Shown piece by piece: positions 53,804 through 63,939 of a stretch of DNA of 64,000 nt. The notes beneath the pieces are model-generated. The model was not told where the DNA came from. It made no database searches and saw nothing but the letters and a program-made list of their open reading frames with translations. This stretch comes from Eutrophobius brisbanensis (GTDB lineage Bacteria; Pseudomonadota; Gammaproteobacteria; Eutrophobiales; Eutrophobiaceae): contig JAYPQE010000003.1 in the NCBI GenBank assembly GCA_038131795.1, positions 558,001 through 622,000 of the forward strand, written 5' to 3'. Position 1 is the stretch's first letter, and each line of letters begins with the position of its first letter. The position numbers and the translations under genes were made by a program.

Positions 53804-55108
53804 ATGGCTGAAAGAACAAGAAAAACTGCAGCAGTTAAAAACGTCTACATCGTAGACGGCAGCCGGACCCCTTTTTTAAAGGCAACCGGTGTGCCCGGCC
53901 CGTTTGCCGCCGCCGATCTGGCCGTCAATGCCGGCCGACCCTTGTTGGCCCGCCAACCTTTTGACCCCGCAGAACTGGATGAAGTCATTCTTGGCTGTGT
54001 TATGCCCTCACAGGACGAGGCCAATATAGGCCGTATTGCCGCATTACGTCTGGGCTGTGGTGAAAAGGTCCCCGGGTGGTCGGTACAACGTAACTGTGGT
54101 TCCGGAATGCAGTCCATTGATTGCGGGGTACAACATATCTTGAATGGCCGATCCGACCTGGTGCTGGCCGGTGGTACGGAGGCCATGTCTCATGCCCCAT
54201 TGATGTTTAACCAGGCCTTTGCCACCTGGTTGGGTAAGTTTTCCTACTCGCGCACACCACAGGAAAAACTAAAACAACTCGTAAAATTTCGACCGGCCAT
54301 GTTGAGTCCCATTATTGCCTTACTCAGGGGGCTCACCGACCCGGTGGTGGGGTTAAATATGGGGCAAACGGCGGAGGTCCTGGCCCATCGCTTTGGTGTA
54401 GACCGGGAACAAATGGATGAATATGCGGTTAACAGTCACCACCGACTTGCAACGGCCCATGATGAAGGGCGTATGAAGGAGATTGAAGTCCTTTATGACG
54501 CCCATGGTAATTTTTATGACCATGATAATGGCGTCAGGAGAGACAGTGCGGTGGAAAAACTCGCAAAGTTACGGCCCGCATTTGATCGTGATTTTGGCTT
54601 GGTCACGGCAGCAAATAGTTCACAGATCACCGATGGTGCCGCCTGGGTCATCCTTGCCAGTGACAAGGCCGTGAAAAAATATCAATTGCCTGTAATCGGC
54701 AGGATTGTGGATACCCATTGGGCAGGGTTACTTCCACAACAAATGGGGCTAGGTCCGGTCCATGCCATGACACCCATAATGAAAAGACAGAAGAAAAAGA
54801 TTGAGGATATTGAGTATTGGGAAATAAATGAGGCCTTTGCCGCACAGGTGCTCTCCTGTGTGGCAGCATGGCAGGATTCGTCGTATTGCCGCAGTGAATT
54901 ACACTTAAGAACTGCGTTTGGCGAAATTCCCATGGAAAACCTCAATGTGGATGGTGGTGCTGTGGCATTAGGCCATCCGGTGGGAACCAGTGGTGCCAGG
55001 ATTGTTTTACATCTGTGTCATGTCCTTGAACAGAATAAAGCCAATATCGGGATGGCTTCACTCTGTATTGGTGGTGGGCAGGGTGGTGCAGTATTAATTA
55101 AGCGATAA
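53804..55108 (+). CDS. fadI: Acetyl-CoA C-acyltransferase (thiolase, FadI-like)
   Basis: Cleaves 3-ketoacyl-CoA with CoA, the last step of beta-oxidation. The acyl-binding Cys98 is in QRNCGSGMQS; the C-terminal active-site parts are GHPVGTSGAR (His) and CIGGGQGG (Cys). EINEAFAAQ is also present. 434 aa matches the FadI type. It is first in an operon with a FadJ-like gene (29 bases apart) and an acyl-CoA ligase. Confidence 0.88.
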   Translation: MAERTRKTAAVKNVYIVDGSRTPFLKATGVPGPFAAADLAVNAGRPLLARQPFDPAELDEVILGCVMPSQDEANIGRIAALRLGCGEKVPGWSVQRNCGSGMQSIDCGVQHILNGRSDLVLAGGTEAMSHAPLMFNQAFATWLGKFSYSRTPQEKLKQLVKFRPAMLSPIIALLRGLTDPVVGLNMGQTAEVLAHRFGVDREQMDEYAVNSHHRLATAHDEGRMKEIEVLYDAHGNFYDHDNGVRRDSAVEKLAKLRPAFDRDFGLVTAANSSQITDGAAWVILASDKAVKKYQLPVIGRIVDTHWAGLLPQQMGLGPVHAMTPIMKRQKKKIEDIEYWEINEAFAAQVLSCVAAWQDSSYCRSELHLRTAFGEIPMENLNVDGGAVALGHPVGTSGARIVLHLCHVLEQNKANIGMASLCIGGGQGGAVLIKR

Positions 55109-55137
55109 GGTGATGGCCAGTAACTACCAGATTAAAA

Positions 55138-57180
55138 ATGGATAACAAAAAATATAAACATTGGCGAATTGAGACGGATGATGATGGCATCACATGGTGT
55201 TATATAGACGTTAAAGACAGTTCAACCAATGTGCTTTCATCTGCAGTACTGGACGAATTCAATTATGTCCTGGACACAGTGGCCGAGCAAGCACCGGTAG
55301 GTTTAATTATCTTGTCCGCCAAGGACAATGGCTTTATTGCCGGGGCAGATGTTAGAGAGTTTACGACAATTGAGGATGAAAAAGATGCCCTGTTAATGTT
55401 GAACCGCGGCCACGATGTCTTTAATAAACTCGAAGCACTACCGTTTCCCACCCTTGCATTAATTAATGGGTTTTGCCTGGGGGGGGGGCTTGAACTTTCC
55501 CTGGCCTGTGATTACCGGATTGCCCTGGAGAATGAGAAGACCCGCATAGGTCTACCTGAGGTCTTACTGGGGATCCATCCGGGGTTTGGTGGTTCGGTGA
55601 GGTTGATTCGCCTGATTGGGCCGGTAAAGGCAATGCAATTGATGTTGCGGGGCAGGACCCTGGATGCCAGGCGGGCAAAACAAGCCGGTATGGTTGATTA
55701 CGTGGTTCCAGAACGGCAATTCCATAAATCAGGGCCGGATCTGATACCTAGAAGACCATTGCCAAGGCGGGCGCCACGGCATCTTGCGTTGCTGAATAAT
55801 ACGCCATTCAGGCAGTTAATGGCCAAATACTTACGATCGCAACTGGCTAAAAAGGTCAAACAAACCCATTATCCTGCGCCGTATAAACTGGTGGATATCT
55901 GGGAGCAGTACGGAGATAACGAAAAGGCCATGCTCAAGGCCGAGGCCCTGTCTGTAGCAAAACTCGCCAGTAATAAATCATCACGAAACCTGGTGAGAAT
56001 CTTTTTATTACAGGAGCGTCTGAAAGAGAATAAAAATATAGACGGATTTAACCCTGATAATGTTCATGTCATTGGTGCAGGCACCATGGGCGGAGATATT
56101 GCCGCCTGGTGTGCATTACAGGGAATGCAGGTGGGCTCACAGGATCGAGATGCAAAGTTTATTGCACCGGCTATTAAAAGGGCAGCAACGTTATATAAAC
56201 GTAAGTTAAAACGACCACGACTTGTTACCAATGTGATGGATCGTCTACTGCCCGATATCAATGGTTACAATATCTCAAAGGCCGATATTATCATTGAGGC
56301 CATTGTCGAAAATCTGGAGATCAAAAAAGGCCTGTTTCAGGACCTTGAAACTAAAATCAAAGATGATGCCATTCTGGCAACCAATACCTCCAGCATATCA
56401 TTGGAGTTATTGACCGAAGGTCTCAAAGATCCCTCAAGGTTAGTTGGGATCCATTTTTTCAACCCGGTATCTCGTATGCAACTGGTTGAGGTCATCTATT
56501 CAGACCATACTGCAATGGAATGGGTTGAAAAGGCCCAGTCCTTTTGTTGTCAGATAGGTCGTTTGCCATTGCCGGTCAAAAGTTCTCCCGGTTTTTTGGT
56601 GAACCGCATTCTCACACCTTACCTGATGGAGGCGATGCAACTCCATGAAGAGGGTATTCCAGCTGAGAGCATAGACAAAGTAGCGGTCAATTTCGGTCTA
56701 CCCATGGGGCCGGTTGAACTGGCTGATACCGTTGGCCTGGACATTTGTCTATCGGTGGCAAAAAATCTTTCGGAAAAATTAGACATGACCATACCCCAGC
56801 GCCTGGAAGATATGGTGGCAAAGGGAATGTTCGGCAAGAAAAGTGGTTCAGGATTTTATCTGTATAAAAATGGTAAACCGCAAAAACAGACTGTTCAAAC
56901 TTCAACCATGAACTCTCGGGAAATAGAAGACAGGTTGGTGCTTAGAATTTTAAATGAATGCGCGGCCTGTTTACGTGAAGAACTGGTACAGGATGCCGAT
57001 TTGCTGGATGCGGGAATGGTGTTTGGCACAGGCTTTCCACCTTTCCTGGGTGGACCGATACATTATGCCAGGGACAGGGGGGTCGATGTAATTATCGATC
57101 GTATGAATGAGCTTAAGGACAAATTTGGTCAGCGATTTACCCCGGATCCCCATTGGGAGAAATTGTCTGGAGGATCTTAA
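55138..57180 (+). CDS. fadJ: Bifunctional enoyl-CoA hydratase / 3-hydroxyacyl-CoA dehydrogenase (FadJ-like)
   Basis: A 680-aa two-enzyme protein. The N-terminal crotonase domain has GFIAGADVREF, the GGGLELSLACDYR block (catalytic Glu) and GLPEVLLGIHPGFGG (second Glu). The dehydrogenase domain starts at about residue 305 with HVIGAGTMGGDIA, then TNTSSISLELL, GIHFFNPVSRMQLVEVI (catalytic His) and VKSSPGFLVNRIL. It works with the thiolase before it. It ends 4 bases before the chosen start of the ligase gene. Confidence 0.93.
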   Translation: MDNKKYKHWRIETDDDGITWCYIDVKDSSTNVLSSAVLDEFNYVLDTVAEQAPVGLIILSAKDNGFIAGADVREFTTIEDEKDALLMLNRGHDVFNKLEALPFPTLALINGFCLGGGLELSLACDYRIALENEKTRIGLPEVLLGIHPGFGGSVRLIRLIGPVKAMQLMLRGRTLDARRAKQAGMVDYVVPERQFHKSGPDLIPRRPLPRRAPRHLALLNNTPFRQLMAKYLRSQLAKKVKQTHYPAPYKLVDIWEQYGDNEKAMLKAEALSVAKLASNKSSRNLVRIFLLQERLKENKNIDGFNPDNVHVIGAGTMGGDIAAWCALQGMQVGSQDRDAKFIAPAIKRAATLYKRKLKRPRLVTNVMDRLLPDINGYNISKADIIIEAIVENLEIKKGLFQDLETKIKDDAILATNTSSISLELLTEGLKDPSRLVGIHFFNPVSRMQLVEVIYSDHTAMEWVEKAQSFCCQIGRLPLPVKSSPGFLVNRILTPYLMEAMQLHEEGIPAESIDKVAVNFGLPMGPVELADTVGLDICLSVAKNLSEKLDMTIPQRLEDMVAKGMFGKKSGSGFYLYKNGKPQKQTVQTSTMNSREIEDRLVLRILNECAACLREELVQDADLLDAGMVFGTGFPPFLGGPIHYARDRGVDVIIDRMNELKDKFGQRFTPDPHWEKLSGGS

Positions 57181-57184
57181 GTCT

Positions 57185-58966
57185 ATGGTCCAGGATATTA
57201 TCACACCACAGGAAGCCGGGACACTTCCCGGTCTGTTTCAAAAAAGGGTACAGCGTTCAGCCAACGAACCAGCATATCGTTCTTTTGATGCCTTAAATGG
57301 TATCTGGACCGATAACACCTGGCAGGAAATGGCTACCCAGGTACTACGCTGGGAGCGGGCATTACACACAGAAGCTTTACGTCCCGGAGACCGGGTTGCC
57401 ATCATGGCAAGAAATTCGCGTTTCTGGGTCATGTTTGATCAGGCCTCGATGGCTTTAGGCCTGGTGGTCGTTCCAATCTACACAGAGGATCGCGGCGATA
57501 ACGTGGTTTATATCCTGGAACATTCCGGTGCTAAACTCCTGGTCATAGGCGGTCCTTTGCAATGGGAACGATTAACCGGCAAGTTGAAGAATGTACGCAC
57601 TTTGAAACGCATAGTCAGTATTGCAGAGTGCCCTGAATGTGATAATAAGAAATTACGCCACCTTGAGCCCTGGCTGGAAGCAGGAACAGACCTCCATAAA
57701 CATCCTATATTGTCGCAAGATGACCTGGCATCCATTGTGTATACATCGGGGACGACTGGTCGACCTAAAGGTGTCATGCTCAGTCATAGAAATATATTAA
57801 GCAATGTGTATAGCTGTTCACAATCCGGTCTGGCAGATAACAAGAAGAGTTATCTATCATTCTTGCCTCTATCGCATACCTTTGAGCGCACCGTTGGGTA
57901 TTACTTGCCAATTATGCTGGGGGCGGTGGTTGCCCATACCCGAAGTATTCAGGATTTGCCTGAAGACTTAATGATGGTGAGGCCTGAAGGGCTGATCTCT
58001 GTCCCACGAATTTTTGAGCGCGTTTATGCCAGGATTAAGGAAAACCTTGCTAGTGGGCCTGGAATTGCCCGTTTGCTATTTAAACTGGCGGTGAATGTAG
58101 GCTGGGCCCGGTTTGAATATTCGCATAAGAGGCGGAGTTGGTCGCCAGCATTCCTGATTTGGCCTGTTTTAAAGCGTTTGGTAGCAGATAAAGTCCTTGC
58201 CAGGTTAGGGGGTAATCTTAAGGTAACCATCAGCGGTGGTGCAGCCCTGTCTCCAGATATTTCCCGAGTATTTATCGGATTAGGGGTGCCTCTATACCAG
58301 GGGTATGGATTAACGGAAACCAGCCCGGTAGTCAGTGTTAATACCGTAAACCATAATATTCCATCCAGTATCGGTCGTCCCTTACACGGTGTTGAAGTGA
58401 AAATTGGCACAAGCGATGAATTACTGGTGAAGGGTGACAGTGTCATGATGGGATATTGGCAGGATGAGGAGGCAACCAGGCGGGTAATTGATGAAGATGG
58501 TTGGTTGCATACAGGAGATAAAGCCAAAATTGAAGATGGTTTTATATTCATTACCGGGCGTTTAAAAGACATCATCGTCATGGCCAATGGAGAGAAGGTT
58601 GCCCCGGTTGATATGGAGCATGCAATACTTGAAGACCCCCTTATAGAGCAGGTATTGGTGGTTGGGGAGGCCAGGCCTCATCTGGCAGCACTGGCGGTAT
58701 TAAACCAGAATGGGTGGGAGAAATTTGCTGCAGAAAATAATTTTCAGGATGCAGAAAAACAGGGTGAAAAAGTTGAACAGGCCATTCTCGAACGTATTTC
58801 CAATTGTTTACATGAATTTCCAGGTTATGCACAAATCTATCAGTTGGGGATCATTGAGGAGGCCTGGACGGTGGAGAATGATTTACTAACATCTACGTTA
58901 AAGATGAAAAGGAACAAGATCCAGGAAACCTACCAGGATTTAATTGAATCTCTTTATAGTAAATGA
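57185..58966 (+). CDS. Long-chain acyl-CoA synthetase (AMP-forming)
   Basis: Activates fatty acids for beta-oxidation. The AMP-binding motif is SIVYTSGTTGRPKGVMLSHRNI, followed by YQGYGLTETSPVVS, GWLHTGDKA and the Lys-bearing end. The 593-aa product resembles the FAA1-like branch rather than E. coli FadD. ATG 57185 is chosen (GGAGG 11 bases upstream, just after the previous stop); an in-frame ATG 57107 inside the preceding gene is unlikely. It converges with modC, 17 bases away. Confidence 0.9.
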   Translation: MVQDIITPQEAGTLPGLFQKRVQRSANEPAYRSFDALNGIWTDNTWQEMATQVLRWERALHTEALRPGDRVAIMARNSRFWVMFDQASMALGLVVVPIYTEDRGDNVVYILEHSGAKLLVIGGPLQWERLTGKLKNVRTLKRIVSIAECPECDNKKLRHLEPWLEAGTDLHKHPILSQDDLASIVYTSGTTGRPKGVMLSHRNILSNVYSCSQSGLADNKKSYLSFLPLSHTFERTVGYYLPIMLGAVVAHTRSIQDLPEDLMMVRPEGLISVPRIFERVYARIKENLASGPGIARLLFKLAVNVGWARFEYSHKRRSWSPAFLIWPVLKRLVADKVLARLGGNLKVTISGGAALSPDISRVFIGLGVPLYQGYGLTETSPVVSVNTVNHNIPSSIGRPLHGVEVKIGTSDELLVKGDSVMMGYWQDEEATRRVIDEDGWLHTGDKAKIEDGFIFITGRLKDIIVMANGEKVAPVDMEHAILEDPLIEQVLVVGEARPHLAALAVLNQNGWEKFAAENNFQDAEKQGEKVEQAILERISNCLHEFPGYAQIYQLGIIEEAWTVENDLLTSTLKMKRNKIQETYQDLIESLYSK

Positions 58967-58983
58967 TGCCACTGTAGAGATTA

Positions 58984-60084
58984 TTAGCTGCGCGCCATAA
59001 TGTGTATCCCATCCGGTACCAGCAACACTGTTATTTCGTCCCCGGTAGTCAGTTTTAGCTCATGAACATGATGGGTTGAATAGTTCATTTGCAGGCAATC
59101 ATCCAGACCATCAAATGTTATTGTAATGATCGTCCCTTCACCGAGTTGAATCAGCTCAGTTATCTTGCCGGTCATCTCGTTTATACCGGTATTGTCATTG
59201 TCCGTTTTTAAATTGGCCAGTACCTTGTAAGAGGGGATGACCCAGTCTATTTCTTCATTAACACTGAAGTCCGGGCTGTACTTTGCTGATATGACCCTGT
59301 CATGCCATTGGATCGTTGTGGTAAAAGAATCAGTATTGTGGTCCAGGATGGTGCCGCGAAAGATATTGTCGTGACCGGTGAGATGGGCAACCTTCGATGA
59401 TACCGGTGTTGACATTACATTCTCGGGTCTATCTATCTGCAGGCCTGTACCATCCTGCAGGATGCATAATTGATCGGCTATCCGTCTGGCTTCGTTTAAA
59501 TCATGTGTCACATGGATGATTGGAATGTTCAATTTATGTTTTAGCTGGATAAGTTCGCGTACCAGAAAACGCCTGGTCTGCTGATCTACGGATGAGAAGG
59601 GCTCATCCAGTAACAGGATGTCCGGGGCCCTGGCCAGGGCACGGGCGACAGCTACCCGCTGCTGTTGGCCGCCGGACAATTGGTGGGGCAGCCGATCTTC
59701 CAGGCCATTGAGATGGACCAGTTGTATATATTCATTGGCTTTTTGAGTCCGGTCTTGCTTGTTCTTTATCTTTATTGGTAGTGAAATGTTTTCACGGACA
59801 GTCAGGTGTGGAAACAGGGCGTAATCCTGGTAAACAAAGCCTGCAGCACGATCCTGTACCGAGATGTGAACATTATTGTCAGAATCGAACCAGGTCCTGC
59901 CTCGACAGATTATTTTACCCTCATTCGCTGTATACAGACCGGCAATAGATCTCAAGATGGTAGTCTTACCGCTCCCAGACGGCCCGACGATGACAAAGAT
60001 TTCACCATTTTTGCAACTGAATTCTACATCCAGGGGGATGGGTGTTTTGGCTTTGAGTTGAATATGGGTATTACCTTGATCCAT
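58984..60084 (-). CDS. modC: Molybdate ABC transporter ATP-binding protein
   Basis: ATPase of molybdate import. Walker A GPSGSGKTT, signature LSGGQQQRVAVARAL, Walker B ILLLDEPFSSVD, and a C-terminal molybdate-binding TOBE-like domain (MTGKITELIQLGEGTIITITF onward). Start ATG 60084 (GGGA 7 bases upstream) overlaps the end of modB by 14 bases; ATG 60105 would overlap by 35. It is last in the operon modA-modB-modC. Confidence 0.92.
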   Translation of the reverse strand: MDQGNTHIQLKAKTPIPLDVEFSCKNGEIFVIVGPSGSGKTTILRSIAGLYTANEGKIICRGRTWFDSDNNVHISVQDRAAGFVYQDYALFPHLTVRENISLPIKIKNKQDRTQKANEYIQLVHLNGLEDRLPHQLSGGQQQRVAVARALARAPDILLLDEPFSSVDQQTRRFLVRELIQLKHKLNIPIIHVTHDLNEARRIADQLCILQDGTGLQIDRPENVMSTPVSSKVAHLTGHDNIFRGTILDHNTDSFTTTIQWHDRVISAKYSPDFSVNEEIDWVIPSYKVLANLKTDNDNTGINEMTGKITELIQLGEGTIITITFDGLDDCLQMNYSTHHVHELKLTTGDEITVLLVPDGIHIMARS

Positions 60085-60745
60085 GGTAACGTCCCAGCTT
60101 GTCATAGAAGATATAAATAATTGCTATTGCGATAAAGGATATGCCAAGTAAGGTTGCCGACATGATGGCCGCATTTTCATTATCAAATGCCTGCACCCTG
60201 TCATATATGGATATTGCAATCGTCCTGGTTTCTCCCTGGATATTTCCACCTACCATTAGTACAACACCGAATTCACCAAGCGTATGGGCAAAGGTTAGTA
60301 TTATGGAAGTTAAGATGCCCGGCCAGGCAAGCGGCAATTCTATTCTGTAAAAGGTAGTGAGCCTGGTCAGGCCGCAACTCCATGCTGCCTCCCGGATGGA
60401 TTGTGGTATGGACTCAAAGGCTCGTTGCATGGGTTGTATGGCAAAGGGGATATTAAAGATAATGGATGCAATCAGTATCCCCTGGAATGAAAAGACCAGG
60501 GACGTGCCAAATACTGACTCATACCATTCTCCTATTATGGTCCGATTTCCCATGGCGGATAATAAGTAAAACCCAAGTACGGTGGGTGGTAGTATGAGTG
60601 GCAGGGCCAGTAGCGCCTGTAATATATTTCGTCCCGGAAATTGATGCCATGCAATTAACCTTGCGACCAAAATACCAACAGGAATCAGCAAAAGGCAGGT
60701 ATACAAGCCTAGCGAGAGGGAGAGTTCAAGGGCCTGCCAGTCCAA
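60071..60745 (-). CDS. modB: Molybdate ABC transporter permease
   Basis: A 224-aa membrane subunit with about five helices. ModB signatures: LPLILPPTVLGFYLL, the EAA loop EAAWSCGLTRLTTFYRIELPLA, and FAHTLGEFGVVLMVGGNI. The start is TTG 60745, directly after the modA TAA (TAATTG), which suggests reinitiation. Confidence 0.93.
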   Translation of the reverse strand: MDWQALELSLSLGLYTCLLLIPVGILVARLIAWHQFPGRNILQALLALPLILPPTVLGFYLLSAMGNRTIIGEWYESVFGTSLVFSFQGILIASIIFNIPFAIQPMQRAFESIPQSIREAAWSCGLTRLTTFYRIELPLAWPGILTSIILTFAHTLGEFGVVLMVGGNIQGETRTIAISIYDRVQAFDNENAAIMSATLLGISFIAIAIIYIFYDKLGRYHGSR

Positions 60746-61522
60746 TTATTGATTACCTGCAGGTTGATAACCGTATTTTGCTAAGATAGTAAGTGCAGTT
60801 TTGCTTGTCAGAAAGGCCATAAAATTCAGTGCAACCGGATTACTGTCATTTAGTATTACAACATATTGTGTTAAGGGTTGATACCAGGAAGGATTGATGG
60901 AAATGTACGTTCCTGAATCATAAAACGCGTTTTGCAAGACAAACGATTTTGGAATAATGGCCAGATCTATGTTCCCGGTATGAATATAAGGCACAATTTG
61001 GGCCACACTCTCAGACAAGATCAGATTGCCGGTACTTAAGGCCCAAACTCCACCATTTTGTAATGCTTCAATTGCGGCGATTCCATAGGGAGCATGTTCC
61101 GGATTGGCAATAGCCAGTCTACCCTGGTTTCCGAATTTTAATGCGCTGATAATTTGAACATCAGATTCCAGGTTTTTATATATCGAGTCGGGGGGCAAAT
61201 AAAAACCAATTTCCCCGTTCATATATTTAATTTGTTGATTTATCTCGACATCTTGTGACTTCAAAAAATTAATATATGTTTCACTTGCCGAAATAAAAAT
61301 ATCATAAGGGGCGCCCTGAACGATTTGTCTGGACAGGTTTCCCGATGATCCAAAAGAGAATCGAATGGGTTCTCCTGTTTCTACCTGAAAAATTTCACTT
61401 ATTTCAGTCAGGGGTGCAGTTAAATTAGATGCGACGGCAACAATAGGTGGTTCTGCATGTATCTCCAAAGATGTAAATACAAGGTGTATGGTTACAAGAA
61501 GTACAGAATAACGCTTGAGCAT
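60746..61522 (-). CDS. modA: Molybdate-binding periplasmic protein
   Basis: The product has a signal peptide (LLVTIHLVFTSLEIHA, cleavage after about residue 22). The oxyanion-binding fold shows AVASNLTAPLTEISEIF, FSFGSSGNLSRQIVQGAPYDIFISAS and ANPEHAPYGIAA. It delivers molybdate (or tungstate) to ModBC. ATG 61522 gives a clean signal peptide; ATG 61561 lies within the gor end. Cell use would be molybdenum-cofactor enzymes outside this window. Confidence 0.9.
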   Translation of the reverse strand: MLKRYSVLLVTIHLVFTSLEIHAEPPIVAVASNLTAPLTEISEIFQVETGEPIRFSFGSSGNLSRQIVQGAPYDIFISASETYINFLKSQDVEINQQIKYMNGEIGFYLPPDSIYKNLESDVQIISALKFGNQGRLAIANPEHAPYGIAAIEALQNGGVWALSTGNLILSESVAQIVPYIHTGNIDLAIIPKSFVLQNAFYDSGTYISINPSWYQPLTQYVVILNDSNPVALNFMAFLTSKTALTILAKYGYQPAGNQ

Positions 61523-61535
61523 AAAAAGTAAAAAA

Positions 61536-62885
61536 TTAAGCAGGGTTTCGCATTGTAACAAATTCCTCAGCCGCCGTTGGATGTATTCCTATGGTAGCGT
61601 CCATCTGTGATTTTGTTACCCCGGCCTTAATGGCTATAGCCATACCCTGTATTATTTCGCCAGCATCATGTCCAATCATATGGGCGCCAATGACCTTGTC
61701 TGACTGTTTATCAACGATCAGTTTCATTAAGGTTTTTTCATTAATGCCTGATAGGGAATGTTTTAAGTGGGTGAATTCAGATTTATATACCTGGACCTCG
61801 TTGAATCTATTTTTAGCATCATCTTCTGAATATCCAACCGTGGCAAAGTTAGGCTGACTGAATATGCAGGTGGGTATATTTGAGTAATCCACCTTATAAT
61901 CATTTTTGCCAAAGAGATGATTTGCCAGTGCCATACCCTCGGCAATCGCAACTGGTGTTAACGCATAACGATCAGTAACATCACCAATGGCATAAATGGA
62001 TGGAATACTGGTCTGATATTGTTCATTTATTTTTATTGCGCCATTATCATCTAACTCAATACCGGTATTCTCAAGTCCCAATTCTTTTGTATTAGGTTTA
62101 CGTCCGGTTGCACACAAAACCGTGTTGGTATTCATTTGAGATTCATCTGCAAGTGTTAAACACAAGTGATCACCTTTATTGTCTATGGATTCTATGGTGT
62201 TGTTCGTGATTAAATTAATTCCTTTTTTTTGCATTTCTGCAGTTAAAAAGTGTCGCATATCTTTGTCAAAACCCCTTAGTATTAATGGGCCGCGGTAGAG
62301 CAGGGACGTTTCTACGCCCAATCCATTAAATATGCCGGCAAATTCAACGGCAATATACCCACCCCCTACGACAACGATTTTTTCGGGGAGTGACTCGAGG
62401 TAAAAGGCCTCATTGGAAGTAATGACATTTTCACTGCCGTGAACCTCTGGTATTGCGGGCCAGGCACCCGTTGCAATCAGAATGTTGTTTGTAGTGATAA
62501 TTTCGTTATCTATTTGAATGGTATTGGCATCAATAATAGTTGCTCTACCATTGAATAATGTCACACCGGAGTCTGATAGTAGACGACCGTATATGGCATT
62601 CAAGCGTTCAATTTCCCTGTTTTTGTTCTCAATGAGTCTGTTCCAGTGAAATGTCGGAGAATTGTTGTCCCAACCATAATTTTCTGATGCATGAAACTCT
62701 TCCATGAATGATGATGCATAGACAAATAATTTTTTGGGTACACAGCCAACATTGACACAAGTTCCACCCAGATATTTTTCTTCTGCTATAGCGACCTTTG
62801 CACCCAGTGACGCAGCAACCCTGCCAGCCCTGACACCGCCAGAGCCTGCCCCAATAATGAAAAAGTCATAATTATTATTGGCCAT
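61536..62885 (-). CDS. gor: Glutathione-disulfide reductase
   Basis: FAD-dependent reductase of 449 aa that keeps glutathione reduced with NADPH. FAD motif GAGSGGVRAGRVAASLGAK, redox pair GGTCVNVGCVPKKL, NADPH motif VGGGYIAVEFAGIFNGLGVE, and the C-terminal His-Glu in GIHPTAAEEFV. It ends 13 bases before the modA start on the same strand, so they may share a transcript. Confidence 0.95.
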   Translation of the reverse strand: MANNNYDFFIIGAGSGGVRAGRVAASLGAKVAIAEEKYLGGTCVNVGCVPKKLFVYASSFMEEFHASENYGWDNNSPTFHWNRLIENKNREIERLNAIYGRLLSDSGVTLFNGRATIIDANTIQIDNEIITTNNILIATGAWPAIPEVHGSENVITSNEAFYLESLPEKIVVVGGGYIAVEFAGIFNGLGVETSLLYRGPLILRGFDKDMRHFLTAEMQKKGINLITNNTIESIDNKGDHLCLTLADESQMNTNTVLCATGRKPNTKELGLENTGIELDDNGAIKINEQYQTSIPSIYAIGDVTDRYALTPVAIAEGMALANHLFGKNDYKVDYSNIPTCIFSQPNFATVGYSEDDAKNRFNEVQVYKSEFTHLKHSLSGINEKTLMKLIVDKQSDKVIGAHMIGHDAGEIIQGMAIAIKAGVTKSQMDATIGIHPTAAEEFVTMRNPA

Positions 62886-62995
62886 CTTTTATTCCTTTGA
62901 AATTTATTTTTTCCGTTTTGATGCAGGTCACATTATAATCAAAATGATAGAATGCATAATTGACGATTTAAGCGGTATTGCCTTTTAATTATAAA

Positions 62996-63907
62996 ATGCA
63001 TAATCATTCACATCATTCACATCATACACATGGTATGGATTCAAATCCTGAATTGATGCGTAGGGCAACTTATGCTTCTGTTCTGGTTGCATCTATTCTC
63101 GTTATTATTAAGCTTGCCGCTTGGTTTTTGACAGGTTCCGTATCCCTATTATCCAGTCTGATTGATTCAGCATTGGATCTTATGGCATCTGTATTGAATA
63201 TGCTGGCAGTCAGGCACGCCCTCACTCCTGCAGATGAGATACATCGATTTGGTCATGGAAAAATAGAGCCGTTAGCAGGATTAGGGCAAGCGGCTTTCAT
63301 TACGGGTTCATCTGTGTTTCTGAGTGTAGAAGCTATACATCGATTAATAAACCCTCAAATTATTGAAAAAGGCGGCCTTGCGATTATTGTAATGTTGATC
63401 TCGCTTGGGCTTTCAATTGGATTAATAATGTATCAACGATATGTTATTAGCCGGACAGATTCACTTGCGATAAAAGCAGATGCAATCCATTATCTCAATG
63501 ATATAGGTATTAACCTGGGCGTGATATTAGCACTTATAATGTCTGTCTGGTTTGAATGGAAATATGCTGATCCGATTATTGCATTGATTATTGTTGTTTT
63601 AATCATGTATTCAGTATGGCAGATAGGCAGGCAATCATTGAGTCAGTTGATGGACAGCGAATTGCCGGAAAAACAAAGAAACAGAATCTATGAATTGGCA
63701 CAGAATCATTCTCAGGTCATTCAGGCACATGACTTGCGCACCAGAAAATCTGGCCAGGATACTATTATCCAATTGCATATTGTAATGAATGCAGAAGTGC
63801 CACTTAAGTCAGCACACGATGTGGCCGTGGAGGTAGAAGATTCAATTAAAGCAGAATTTCCAAATTCTGATATTATCATTCATCAGGATCCAGATAACCT
63901 TTATTAA
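62996..63907 (+). CDS. Cation diffusion facilitator (FieF-like)
   Basis: A 303-aa metal exporter for divalent cations (zinc, iron(II) or cadmium). A His-rich N-terminus (HNHSHHSHHTHG) precedes six membrane helices with SSLIDSALDLMASVLNM and FGHGKIEPLA (metal-site Asp and His) and KADAIHYLNDIG. A cytoplasmic C-terminal domain ends VIIHQDPD. ATG 62996 is chosen; TTG 62978 would add 6 residues. No good ribosome-binding site is visible. Divergent from gor. Confidence 0.92.
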   Translation: MHNHSHHSHHTHGMDSNPELMRRATYASVLVASILVIIKLAAWFLTGSVSLLSSLIDSALDLMASVLNMLAVRHALTPADEIHRFGHGKIEPLAGLGQAAFITGSSVFLSVEAIHRLINPQIIEKGGLAIIVMLISLGLSIGLIMYQRYVISRTDSLAIKADAIHYLNDIGINLGVILALIMSVWFEWKYADPIIALIIVVLIMYSVWQIGRQSLSQLMDSELPEKQRNRIYELAQNHSQVIQAHDLRTRKSGQDTIIQLHIVMNAEVPLKSAHDVAVEVEDSIKAEFPNSDIIIHQDPDNLY

Positions 63908-63939
63908 ATCCAGATTATTTCATATTTAAATATCTGGAT
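63908..63939. terminator. Possible hairpin at the window end
   Basis: ATCCAGAT (63908-63915) and ATCTGGAT (63932-63939) are inverse repeats around an AT-rich loop, in the space between fieF-like and the next minus-strand gene end. It lacks a long T-run, so termination is only possible. Confidence 0.4.

Noticed and set aside
58967..58983. Search for a terminator between the ligase gene and modC
   Set aside because: Only 17 bases separate the convergent stops and no stem with a T-run is visible.
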